The notes under the pieces were generated by a model. The model ran no database searches, was not told where the DNA came from, and saw only the letters and a program-made list of their open reading frames with translations. 64,000 nucleotides of DNA from an uncultured Lachnospiraceae bacterium. GTDB lineage: Bacteria > Bacillota > Clostridia > Lachnospirales > Lachnospiraceae. The stretch's first letter is position 1. Each line of letters starts with the position of its first letter. This document shows positions 33,037 through 41,319 of this stretch, in pieces. The DNA lies in the NCBI GenBank assembly GCA_910583605.1, contig CAJTXN010000007.1, forward strand, positions 1-64,000, in the 5' to 3' direction. The translations under genes were made by a program, and so were the position numbers.

Positions 33037-33798
33037 ATGAAAATATTAGAAATTAATAATGTAAGAAAAAGTTTTGATGAATTAAGTGTTTTGAAGAATA
33101 TTTCTATTTCCGTCAATGAAGGTGAAGTCATTTCGATTATCGGTCCTTCCGGTTCCGGCAAGTCCACGCTTCTCAGATGCGCTACAATGCTGGAACGCAT
33201 GGATGGAGGAGAATTGCGCTATATGGGAGAAGCGGCGGCATGGAATGACGAATCCGGCAACTCCGTTTATGCAAAGCGAAAGGATTTAAAACGAATCCGC
33301 GGTTATTTTGGTCTGGTGTTTCAGAATTTTAATTTATTTCCTCATTATACGGTGTTAAAAAATCTGGCGGATGCGCCTATCCGTGTACAGAAGCGGGATA
33401 AGGAAGAAGTTTATGAGGAATGTCGGGAATTATTGAAACGAATGGGACTGGGAGACCGGGAAAATGCCTATCCGTGCCAGCTTTCCGGCGGACAGCAGCA
33501 GAGAGTATCCATTGCCAGAGCGCTGGCAATGAATCCGAAGGTATTGTTTTTTGATGAGCCAACATCGGCTCTGGACCCGGAGCTGACCGGAGAAATATTA
33601 AAGGTTATCAAGGAACTGGCGGCGGAGCATATGACAATGGTAATTGTCACCCATGAAATCGGTTTTGCCAGGGATGTATCCAACCGGGTCATTTTTATGG
33701 AAAAGGGTTTGATCGTGGAGGACGGTATGCCGGAAGAGGTAATCGGCAATCCGCAGAATGTAAGAACCAGAGAGTTTTTAAGCAACTTTTCGGCATAA
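33037..33798 (+). CDS. Amino-acid ABC transporter ATP-binding protein, GlnQ type
   Basis: 253 residues, ATG behind AGGAGGGCAGTGGG. Walker A is GPSGSGKST, the Q-loop is VFQNFNLFPHYTV, the signature is LSGGQQQRVSIARA, Walker B is LFFDEPTSALDPEL, and the switch His is in VTHEIGFA. It energises polar amino-acid uptake by the permease encoded 12 bp upstream. The set (lipoprotein, permease, ATPase) is complete. Confidence 0.93.
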   Translation: MKILEINNVRKSFDELSVLKNISISVNEGEVISIIGPSGSGKSTLLRCATMLERMDGGELRYMGEAAAWNDESGNSVYAKRKDLKRIRGYFGLVFQNFNLFPHYTVLKNLADAPIRVQKRDKEEVYEECRELLKRMGLGDRENAYPCQLSGGQQQRVSIARALAMNPKVLFFDEPTSALDPELTGEILKVIKELAAEHMTMVIVTHEIGFARDVSNRVIFMEKGLIVEDGMPEEVIGNPQNVRTREFLSNFSA

Positions 33799-33843
33799 AT
33801 ATATATAATTGTCAGGAATACAAAATATCAGAAGGAGAAAGTA

Positions 33844-35340
33844 ATGAAGAAAAGAAAAATATTTGCACTTTTATTGTGCATGCTGTGTGTGATGAATCTG
33901 ACGTCCTGCGGCAAAAAAAATGAAAACACCATTGTGGTGGGGACCAATGCGGAGTTTCCGCCGTTTGAGTATATTGATAATGACGGGGAAATAGCCGGTT
34001 TTGATGTGGCATTGATGAAAGCCGTCGGCGAAGAGATGGGATATAAAGTTAAGTTTACAAATATGGAGTTTAAGTCTCTGCTGGGTGCCATTTCTACCGG
34101 CGGTATTGATGCGGCCATAGCAGGAATGACAATCACGGAAGACAGATTGAAATCGGTAGATTTTTCGGATCCTTATTTTAGCGCCAATCAGTGTATCATT
34201 CTTCAGAGCAGTAATGAAGAAATTAACACGCTGGAGGATTTAAACGGAAAGAAGATTTCCGTTCAGGAAGGAACCACGGGAGATATTATGGCGACTCCTG
34301 ATGATGAAAACGAAATCATTACGGATAAGAGTACCGTGGTGAAACGGTTTAAGAAGGGAACGGATGCCGTACTGGAACTGAAGAACGGCGGTGTGGATGC
34401 CGTTATCATTGATTCCAGTCCCGCGCAAAAGTTTGTGGCTGCCAATGGGGATTCCCTAAAACTCATTGAAATCGATCCGGAGACGGCGGAACCGGAAGAC
34501 TATGGAATTGCAGTTGCCAAGGGCAATTCGGAAATGGTTTTGCTGTTAAATGAGGGACTTGCGAAAATAAAAGAAAACGGTGTCTATGATGAACTGATTG
34601 AGCAGTATTTCGGAGATGCGGAGATTGTTACAAAGGAAACTTCAGATAATTGGTTTGTTCAGCAGTATTATACATTTAAATATGTATTTATTGAGACCGA
34701 AGGCTATCGTATGCTTTTGGACGGTTTACTGGTCACTCTGAAAATCTCCCTGTTGTCCGTGCTGTTTGGTGTGGTATTGGGTATGATTCTGGCATTGATG
34801 AAATTAACGGAGACACGAAAGAAACATAAAACGTTCTGGTCGGTTCTGGCAGGAATCTATATCGATATTGTAAGAGGAACACCGGTTGTGGTTCAGTTAT
34901 TGATCATGTACATGGTTGTGTTTAAGAGTCAGGCACCGATGGTAGCGGCAGTTGTGACATTTGGTATGAACAGCGGGGCTTATGTGGCAGAGATTATCCG
35001 CGCCGGAATTCTGGCGGTGGATAACGGTCAGATGGAAGGCGGACGTTCTCTGGGACTTACATACGGTCAGACCATGCGCTATATCATTATTCCTCAGGCC
35101 GTGAAAAATATTCTGCCGGCATTATGTAATGAGTTTATTGCATTGATAAAAGAAACTTCCATTGTCGGTTATGTGGCAATACAGGATTTAACCAAGACAT
35201 CGGATTTCCTGATTTCAAGGACATATGAAACATTTATGCCGCTTATAGTGTTGGCGATTATTTACTATATTATAGTAAAAGGTTTGTCCAAGTTGTTTTC
35301 AGCATTTGAAAGGAGGCTTCGTAAGAGTGATATACGTTAA
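33844..35340 (+). CDS. Fused amino-acid binding lipoprotein and permease
   Basis: 498 residues, ATG behind GAAGGAGAAAGTA. Residues 1-22 are a lipoprotein signal with LTSCGKK. A SBP_bac_3 domain (about 28-265: VVGTNAEFPPFEYI, GFDVALMKAVGEE, IDAAIAGMTITEDR) is followed by a GlnP-type permease (about 285-490: LLDGLLVTLKISLL, VRGTPVVVQLLIMYM, GLTYGQTMRYIIIP). This tethered arrangement is known from GlnP in lactic acid bacteria, where the receptor is physically joined to the channel. It pairs with the ATPase that follows. Confidence 0.93.
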   Translation: MKKRKIFALLLCMLCVMNLTSCGKKNENTIVVGTNAEFPPFEYIDNDGEIAGFDVALMKAVGEEMGYKVKFTNMEFKSLLGAISTGGIDAAIAGMTITEDRLKSVDFSDPYFSANQCIILQSSNEEINTLEDLNGKKISVQEGTTGDIMATPDDENEIITDKSTVVKRFKKGTDAVLELKNGGVDAVIIDSSPAQKFVAANGDSLKLIEIDPETAEPEDYGIAVAKGNSEMVLLLNEGLAKIKENGVYDELIEQYFGDAEIVTKETSDNWFVQQYYTFKYVFIETEGYRMLLDGLLVTLKISLLSVLFGVVLGMILALMKLTETRKKHKTFWSVLAGIYIDIVRGTPVVVQLLIMYMVVFKSQAPMVAAVVTFGMNSGAYVAEIIRAGILAVDNGQMEGGRSLGLTYGQTMRYIIIPQAVKNILPALCNEFIALIKETSIVGYVAIQDLTKTSDFLISRTYETFMPLIVLAIIYYIIVKGLSKLFSAFERRLRKSDIR

Positions 35341-36052
35341 GGATTTACATAAAAATTTTGGTGATAACGAAATATTAAAGGGGGTCAGTATTCATATTGA
35401 AAAAGGAGAATGCGTGGTTGTTATCGGGCCGTCCGGTTCCGGTAAAAGTACGTTTTTAAGATGTTTAAATAAAATGGAAGATTCTACTTCCGGTGAAATC
35501 ACTATTGACGGAATGAATCTGAATGATAAAGCGACCAATATTGATTTAATGCGCCGGGATGTGGGAATGGTTTTTCAGCATTTTAATCTGTTTAATCACA
35601 TGACCATTATGGATAATATGACACTGGCGCCGGTAAAACATAAGATGATGTCAAAAGAGCAGGCAAAGGAGCTGGCTCTGAAGCTTTTAAAACAGGTGGG
35701 AATCGAAGACAAAGCTGACAGCTATCCGGTACAGTTGTCAGGCGGTCAGAAACAGAGGGCAGCCATTGCCCGTTCGCTGGCGCTTTTCCCGAATGTAATG
35801 CTGTTTGATGAGCCGACTTCGGCTCTGGACCCGGAAATGGTGGGTGAAGTTTTGGAGGTTATGAAAAAGCTTGCAGAGGAAGGCATGACCATGGTGGTTG
35901 TTACCCATGAAATGGGATTTGCCAGAGAAGTGGCCGACCGGGTTGTGTTTATGGACGGCGGATATATATTGGAAGAGGGAACGCCGGAAGAGGTATTTGA
36001 TCATCCGGAGAATGAAAGAACAAAGGCGTTTTTGGAGCGTGTTTTGAAGTAG
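35327..36052 (+). CDS. Amino-acid ABC transporter ATP-binding protein, GlnQ type
   Basis: 241 residues from GTG 35327, chosen because AAAGGAGG lies ten bases upstream. The reading frame overlaps the end of the fused permease by 14 bp. Walker A is GPSGSGKST, the Q-loop is VFQHFNLFNHMTI, the signature is LSGGQKQRAAIARS, Walker B is MLFDEPTSALDPEM and the switch region is VVTHEMGFAREVADR. It powers the fused importer. It is about half identical to the ATPase at 33037-33798, so the two transporter sets are paralogues. Confidence 0.92.
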   Translation: MIYVKDLHKNFGDNEILKGVSIHIEKGECVVVIGPSGSGKSTFLRCLNKMEDSTSGEITIDGMNLNDKATNIDLMRRDVGMVFQHFNLFNHMTIMDNMTLAPVKHKMMSKEQAKELALKLLKQVGIEDKADSYPVQLSGGQKQRAAIARSLALFPNVMLFDEPTSALDPEMVGEVLEVMKKLAEEGMTMVVVTHEMGFAREVADRVVFMDGGYILEEGTPEEVFDHPENERTKAFLERVLK

Positions 36053-36085
36053 AAGGAAATTTTTGTATTGGAGAAATTATTAAAA

Positions 36086-36112
36086 AAACCCGCTGTTATC
36101 AGCGGGCTTTTT
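36086..36112 (+). terminator. Intrinsic terminator
   Basis: Stem CCCGCTG/CAGCGGG (36089-36095 with 36100-36106), flanked by an A-run and a T-run. It closes the double importer locus. Confidence 0.85.
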
Positions 36113-36267
36113 TTGAACATATGGTATAACATACATTACACTTGACATTATCCTTCGGAACGGTTAAAATAGATGATGCTGACACGCTTTAAAGCGGTAA
36201 AGTTTATATTCAGACAATAGCCGGACTGGCTTTTTTACTGTATGTTATGTCTGATTGGAGGCTTCCT

Positions 36268-37092
36268 ATGATAATTGATACCCATGTGCATTTAACGGAA
36301 ATGCTGGGATTTTATATGACAGAAGACATGGTTTCCGAAATGATGGATAAATATAATATTTCTTATATCATTCTGTCCAACGGTGATTCCGCAGAGTATG
36401 ACCATGATTTAAAACCGATTCCGCCGGAACAGCAGATTTCCCAAAAGGATTCTTTTCAGAGAAGTATACGGTTTGCAAGAGCCCATTCTGGAAGAGTCGG
36501 AATTATGCCCTGGATTAAACCGGCAGGGGAAACTGCGGACCGGGAGTTCTGCCGGATGGTAGAGGAGAATATTGATATTGTGAAGGGAATCAAGCTGCAT
36601 GCTTATCATTCGAAAACGGCGACTGATTCACCGAAAATGGTACCATATGTGGAACTGGCTTCCAGATATCATCTGCCGGTGGCAGTGCATACCGGAGGCT
36701 GTGAAGAGGCTTCGCCAACACATGTATATCAAATGGCAAAGCGGTATCCGGAGGTAAATTTTATTATGGTTCATATGGGACTGGGAACGGATAACCGGGA
36801 AGCCATAGAGCTTATGGCACAGGCAGAAAATCTGATTGCGGATACCACATGGGTGCCGTTGGAATCTACGATAGAAGTTATCAGGCGGTATGGAAGCCGT
36901 CGGATTGTGTTCGGAAGCGACAGCCCGATAGACGGAGTGGATACATACCGGTATAACCGGTCAGGAGAGCCGTCCATGTACCGGAGGTATTTCAATGAGC
37001 TGGAGGGAATGATCGGAGAAGAAGCTTATAGGAATCTGATGTTTAGAAATGCGGTTCGGATTTTTAACATTACAGATTTTAATATAGAATAA
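36268..37092 (+). CDS. Amidohydrolase-family metal-dependent hydrolase
   Basis: 274 residues from ATG 36268 (ATTGGAGGCTTCCT upstream); an earlier ATG at 36247 lacks a site. The amidohydrolase_2 barrel shows the HxH metal motif in IIDTHVHLTE, a His in IKLHAYHSK, the HTGG strand, FIMVHMGLG and the closing RIVFGSDSPID Asp. Family members hydrolyse or decarboxylate small cyclic or carboxylated substrates; the one here is unknown. The gene lies ahead of an aldolase-like gene with a 40-bp gap and may share a transcript with it. Confidence 0.88.
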   Translation: MIIDTHVHLTEMLGFYMTEDMVSEMMDKYNISYIILSNGDSAEYDHDLKPIPPEQQISQKDSFQRSIRFARAHSGRVGIMPWIKPAGETADREFCRMVEENIDIVKGIKLHAYHSKTATDSPKMVPYVELASRYHLPVAVHTGGCEEASPTHVYQMAKRYPEVNFIMVHMGLGTDNREAIELMAQAENLIADTTWVPLESTIEVIRRYGSRRIVFGSDSPIDGVDTYRYNRSGEPSMYRRYFNELEGMIGEEAYRNLMFRNAVRIFNITDFNIE

Positions 37093-37132
37093 ACAGGTTA
37101 TTATACTGGAAAGAAAGGACAGTTTAAGCATT

Positions 37133-38107
37133 ATGGAAGAAAGTAAGAGTATTATGAATTTTCGTCCAGAAATAAAGGTTCTGGATGCAACGATCAGAGA
37201 TGGAGGATTGGTTAATAATTTTGAATTTTCAGATGAGTTTATCCGGGATTTATATAAAGCAAATGTAAAAGCCGGCGTTGATTATATGGAGTTTGGTTAT
37301 AAAGCATCCAAAGAAATCTTTGATGTGAATAAATTTGGAAAATGGAAGTTCTGTGATGAGGAATCCATTCGTGATATCGTAGGTGAAAATATCAGTGACA
37401 TGAAGATATCCGTAATGGCAGATGTGGGACGTTGTGATTACAAGAAGGATATCATTGACAGGGATGACAGTGTGATCGATATGATACGTGTGGCTACGTA
37501 TATTAATACCATGCCTGCTGCAATTGATATGATTGAAGATGCCAAGAACAAGGGGTATGAAACCACCTGTAATATTATGGCAATCTCCAATGCGAAAGAA
37601 TCGGATATGGATGTTGCATTAGAGATGTTAGGCAAGAGTGATGTGGACGGAATCTACATCGTGGACAGTTACGGTTCCATTTATCCGGAACAGATGAGAA
37701 GTCTGGCGGACAAGTACCTGAATATTGGGGAGAAGTACAATAAGCAGATAGGTATTCATGCTCACAATAATCAGCAGCTTGCGTTTGCCAACACAATTGA
37801 AGCGGTGGGACGTGGTGTGAATCTGCTGGATGCTACCATGAGCTGTATGGGCCGCGGCGCCGGAAACTGTGCGATGGAATTATTGCTGGGATTTCTAAAA
37901 AATCCAAAGTACAATTTATTCCCTGTTCTGCAGTTTATAGAGAAACATATCAATCCGCTGAAAGAAAGCGGTACGGTCTGGGGATATGATATTCCATATC
38001 TGCTGACCGGAAGACTAAATCAGCATCCATCAGCAGCCATAGATTTTACCAGAGACAGAAGAAGCGATTATGCAGAATTTTATCAGTGGCTGTTAGAAAG
38101 AGAATAA
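37133..38107 (+). CDS. DRE-TIM aldolase-like enzyme
   Basis: 324 residues. The HMGL-like/4-hydroxy-2-oxovalerate aldolase barrel is seen from LDATIRDGGLVNNFEFSDEF (the usual RDGG metal motif), EFGYKASKEIFD, IYIVDSYGSIYPEQM and IGIHAHNNQQLAFANTIEA (HxHN metal ligands), followed by CMGRGAGNCAMELL. The enzyme probably cleaves or forms a C-C bond with a 2-oxo acid. Such free-standing homologues often occur in carbohydrate or unusual-acid gene clusters. Here the only near neighbour is the amidohydrolase. Its own start has only a weak, distant ribosome site. Confidence 0.88.
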   Translation: MEESKSIMNFRPEIKVLDATIRDGGLVNNFEFSDEFIRDLYKANVKAGVDYMEFGYKASKEIFDVNKFGKWKFCDEESIRDIVGENISDMKISVMADVGRCDYKKDIIDRDDSVIDMIRVATYINTMPAAIDMIEDAKNKGYETTCNIMAISNAKESDMDVALEMLGKSDVDGIYIVDSYGSIYPEQMRSLADKYLNIGEKYNKQIGIHAHNNQQLAFANTIEAVGRGVNLLDATMSCMGRGAGNCAMELLLGFLKNPKYNLFPVLQFIEKHINPLKESGTVWGYDIPYLLTGRLNQHPSAAIDFTRDRRSDYAEFYQWLLERE

Positions 38108-38116
38108 TAATTTGTG

Positions 38117-38149
38117 AAAAGGTTTACTGTCAGGGACAGTAGACCTTTT
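38117..38149 (+). terminator. Intrinsic terminator
   Basis: Fourteen-bp stem with one wobble (38117-38130 with 38136-38149), ending in TTTTT. Confidence 0.9.
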
Positions 38150-38298
38150 TAAATATACCGGATGTGAAATGTATGGGAACAAAAGAAGCGAATGTCACTA
38201 TTTATATATGATACGGATATATTATGTTTATGTTAAAATATCATAATTTCTTTAAAATTACACAATATACGATATAAAATAAATATGAAAGGTGTATA

Positions 38299-38706
38299 TT
38301 GGTAATTAACATGGATACGACAATTGTGAAAAAAGAAACAGGAAACCGATTGAAAAAGCTTAGGGAAGGACTGGGATATACACAGGAAAAATTTGCTGAA
38401 TTAATGGATGTTTCAGTCACACTGTATAAAAAAATGGAAAGCGGAAGTTATAATATTTCCATTAAAAATCTGCGTCGCCTGAAAGAACTTACAGGAGTTT
38501 CCATAGATTACATTATGTTTGGCGAACAGAAAGAGTTTGAGGAAATCTGGATGTCGCTGGAGAGTTCGGATAATCTGACAAAAATGAAGATGCTGCTGAG
38601 ACTGGTGGCTTATTTTGGGGTGGACAGCAGGGAATGTTTTTCGGAATGGAAGAAAGAAGAGGAGTATATTGCGTTTTTGGAGGAGTGGATAAAAACGAGG
38701 GAATGA
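38299..38706 (+). CDS. XRE-type helix-turn-helix regulator
   Basis: 135 residues from TTG 38299 (GAAAGGTGTATA upstream); ATG 38311 is an alternative. The Cro/CI helix-turn-helix spans about residues 15-75: GNRLKKLREGLGYTQEKFAE, VSVTLYKKMESG and LKELTGVSIDYIMFG. The C-terminal 50 residues are helical and acidic, with no recognised ligand domain. No target is identified. The gene precedes an NYN-nuclease gene that has its own leader hairpin. Confidence 0.85.
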   Translation: MVINMDTTIVKKETGNRLKKLREGLGYTQEKFAELMDVSVTLYKKMESGSYNISIKNLRRLKELTGVSIDYIMFGEQKEFEEIWMSLESSDNLTKMKMLLRLVAYFGVDSRECFSEWKKEEEYIAFLEEWIKTRE

Positions 38707-38883
38707 AAGGGAATAGTAGTAGAAATTGAAGGCTTTTTGCGAATTTATAAGAATTGATTAGTTATTAAATTATTATAATAACGAAACTTTACTAAAAACT
38801 GGTTGATTTTATTTTTGATTTTCTATATAATAAATAGCAAGAAATTGGTTTTTCGAAACTGGTTTCAAATTAGATACCGAGTG

Positions 38884-38909
38884 GGCTTGCATGTTTATAC
38901 GTGCAAGCC
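38884..38909 (+). terminator. Leader hairpin ahead of the NYN gene
   Basis: Eight-bp perfect stem (38884-38891 with 38902-38909), 23 bp before the start codon. It may be an attenuator or a structured leader; the T-run is short. Confidence 0.45.
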
Positions 38910-38931
38910 TTTAGATTTTAGGAGGAGTCGT

Positions 38932-39515
38932 ATGTTAAGAGGCATGGTTTTTATTGATCATATGAATTTTGATATTGCTTTACAAAAATATTATAGAGGA
39001 TTAGGCAAAGCAACACCTAAGCTTGATTATAATAAATTATTTAAGAATATATGTGATCAAATACCAAATGTTGATTTTTTAAAAGGTTTTATTTTTGTTC
39101 CCAAACCTGATGATTTTTAATGAAAGATAAAAAACTTGAAAACTATTATAATTGGGTTATAGGAATGAAAAATGCACCTTATACAGATGTTATAGAAGGA
39201 AGATATGTTGCAAGGCAAGTTGATGAAAATATCCCTATGCAAATTGACAAAAAGAATACATATTATAAAGTAGAAAAGGGTACAGATATAAATTTGGCTG
39301 TTCATGCTATTAATAAGGCATTTTATAATTCATATGATATAGCATTTTTTTTAAGTGCTGATACGGATTATATCAAGGTATACGAGGTTTTAAAAAGTAT
39401 TGGAAAAATAGCAGTTGTTGTTGGAGTGCAAGGACAAAATATAAATACTATAAGACCTATGGTAGATAATACGATTATTTTAAAAGATAGTTTTTTTGAA
39501 AGATGCATAAGATAG
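38932..39515 (+). pseudogene. NYN-domain (PIN-like) ribonuclease, frameshifted
   Basis: ATG 38932 has a strong AGGAGGAGTCGT site. The first frame reads MLRGMVFIDHMNFDIALQKY and stops at 39118-39120 after VPKPDDF. The rest continues one frame over as MKDKKLENYYNWVIGMKNAP and includes the acidic motif FFLSADTDYIKV. Together they make an NYN/LabA-like domain of about 194 residues, with the first and third Asp clusters present. The break is at a run of T bases (DDF codons), where one T seems lost. Inactivation, phase variation or a sequencing error are all possible. Confidence 0.75.
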
Positions 39516-39656
39516 CATTTATTAAAAAAATTAAGATGATGTTCAGGCATATTCCTGATATATCAGGAATTATATCTGCTTCGGTAGAGTAATCAGTAAG
39601 TATACAATCGTCATTCCAACTTGTATCCGCTCTTGTCTCCTTTGATTGCATTCTCC

Positions 39657-40019
39657 TTGGTTTCCTCATCTCCGAACAATTTGAACTTGCCAGTTACCTT
39701 TTGGAAGTCGGTACTGAAATCGCCTTACAGTATCGGGAACGTTATGACGAAATGGAAGCCCTTTGGAGGGAAGTGGAAGCTCTGGATTCTGACGAAGATA
39801 TCAGTAGCAGCCTGCAGTCCCGCATCGATTCCGCCCTTGCTTCACCGGATTTCGGTGATAAAGCTTATGTACTGGCACAGCTGTATCAGGCAATCATGAC
39901 AGAGTATGATTTCTTATTTTCCATGGCCGGGGAGTCGGCCGGTGGGTTGTATGCTTCCGGTATAACAGAAATTATATTCGCCAGGGAACGGTTTATGGAT
40001 ATGTATGAAAAGCTGCGCG
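39657..40019 (+). pseudogene. Decayed copy of an internal part of the RTX protein gene
   Basis: This stretch is closely similar to 41759-42121 inside the RTX gene: the same run FELASYLLEVGTEIAL, then ERYDEMEALWREVEALDSD and MTEYDFLFSMAG occur with few substitutions. There is no start codon or upstream domain. The similarity stops at about MYEKL, just before an inverted-repeat element. It looks like a duplicated or orphaned module rather than a gene. Confidence 0.8.
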
Positions 40020-40060
40020 GTAATAATTATCCCAATTATGTATATTGGCAGGCAGACGCA

Positions 40061-40319
40061 GTGTTTCACAAAGGAGACCGGCAGACAGCTCCGCTCCAGG
40101 CAGCCTGAAGTTCTAAGTGTTCTGCGGCAGGCATTGGAAGGCAGACGCTGCCGGCGGATATTCGGCGTCCATGCCTCACTATTCGCCTTTTCAAAGTTAT
40201 TCGTGAAAACGAGTAACTTTTAACCTCGTGTCAGCAAACAGCTGGAATCGGAGCAGAACACCAAGAACTTCATATCCGCCTTCCGAAGTCGCCGTCTGCC
40301 GGTCTCCTTTGTGAAACAC
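40061..40319. repeat. 259-bp nested inverted-repeat (MITE-like) element
   Basis: The outer arms 40061-40086 and 40294-40319 are a perfect 26-bp inverted repeat. Inside, a second pair is similar over about 20 bases (TGAAGTTCTAAGTGTTCTGC and the reverse complement of the right side), and a central hairpin pairs AAAGTTATTCGT with ACGAGTAACTTT. The whole could fold as one long cruciform. There are no coding features. It ends the decayed RTX copy. Confidence 0.75.
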
Positions 40320-40475
40320 TGTTGTACAGTGGCAAAATACATCAAAGTTTTTTACTATTTAGAAATATATAAAGGATATTGCAATAAGATAGTATATATG
40401 GTAAAATATTCCAGAATTAATACATGAGAGGAAAAAATAAATTAATCGATATACAAAGGTAGAAAATAATTAATA

Positions 40476-40555
40476 AGGGTAAACCTGCAGAAATGCAGGG
40501 ACACAAAGTCACAAGTCTAAGTATGGGGGGAAAATCTCGTATAAGATGGTTGGAT
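40476..40555 (+). promoter_or_regulatory. Class I cyclic-di-GMP riboswitch (GEMM-I)
   Basis: The aptamer core is GGGTAAACC-TGCA-GAAA-TGCA, then GGGACACAAAGTC, then AGTCTAAG. This matches the Vc2 GEMM-I consensus in order: GGGCAAACC, a GAAA tetraloop, GGGACGCAAAGCC, and the CCTAA tetraloop receptor. The 3' stem (about 40520-40543) ends in AGATGG, as in the reference. It sits 200 bp ahead of the lipoprotein-RTX-secretion operon and is followed at once by a terminator. Confidence 0.9.
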
Positions 40556-40556
40556 T

Positions 40557-40598
40557 GCAGGCAGATACAGTTTGTTGCTGTATCAGGTCTGCTTTTTT
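40557..40598 (+). terminator. Expression-platform terminator of the riboswitch
   Basis: The hairpin pairs GCAG and GATACAG of 40557-40570 with CTGTATC and CTGC of 40578-40592, with an internal loop, then T6. Its left arm follows the aptamer by a few bases, so ligand binding can switch read-through. The direction (on or off) cannot be told from sequence alone. Confidence 0.8.
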
Positions 40599-40680
40599 AT
40601 TTTTAGGGATATAATTTATTTTTTTAATATGTTAATCATGGAAGATATTTACAAATAAAAATCAGGAGGAAAAGAGAAAT

Positions 40681-41319
40681 ATGTATTTAAAAAATCAAAT
40701 CAGGAAACAGAAAAGAAGGGGAATAGCTTGTATTGTAACATTAATGCTTGCTTTGTCGTTTGGCGGCTGTGGAGATAAAGAGAAAAAGGCGGATACGACA
40801 GCGGTTACAAAAGAAAATGAAACAACAACAGTATCACAGGAAGGGACCGGCCAGTCAGAATCGGAGTTTGATTTTAGTCAGGTGTATGACAACATAGAAT
40901 TGAATGGAAAAAAGATACCGTTTCCGTTTACATTAAATGATTTGGGGGAGGAGTATGATTTTAAGTGGGATGTGGTAGATATGGGTGATGGATTGTATAG
41001 TGCGGATTTGGCATATAATGGAGAAAAAATAGCAATTATTTATATACATGGAGAAAGTGTTGAAGATATTAATAGAAATTCTTTGGTAATAGGACTTGAT
41101 ATATTTTGTAGTAGAAAACAAGTATTTAAAATAAACGATGTTAATTGTGATAGCAATTTGCTGGGAGTAAATAATATTTTTGCTAATATATTAAAACAAT
41201 ATAATAATAAAAATGAATTATGTGGATATTATGCAAGTGATAATAAGGGAAATATTTTTGAGATAGCTATAGAGAATGATGAAATTACAATGATTACAAT
41301 TAGAAAGGAGATAAAGTAA
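40681..41319 (+). CDS. Lipoprotein at the head of the RTX secretion operon
   Basis: 212 residues, ATG behind AGGAGGAAAAGAGAAAT. A lipoprotein signal ends LSFGGCGDK. A Thr/Glu-rich linker follows (TTAVTKENETTTVSQEG), then a compact domain with FDFSQVYDNIELNGKKIPFP and a C-terminal beta-rich segment. The domain resembles other Clostridial surface lipoproteins, but I cannot name a family. It ends directly at the start codon of the RTX gene, so it belongs to the riboswitch-controlled operon. A role in anchoring or releasing the RTX protein is only inference. Confidence 0.75.
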   Translation: MYLKNQIRKQKRRGIACIVTLMLALSFGGCGDKEKKADTTAVTKENETTTVSQEGTGQSESEFDFSQVYDNIELNGKKIPFPFTLNDLGEEYDFKWDVVDMGDGLYSADLAYNGEKIAIIYIHGESVEDINRNSLVIGLDIFCSRKQVFKINDVNCDSNLLGVNNIFANILKQYNNKNELCGYYASDNKGNIFEIAIENDEITMITIRKEIK

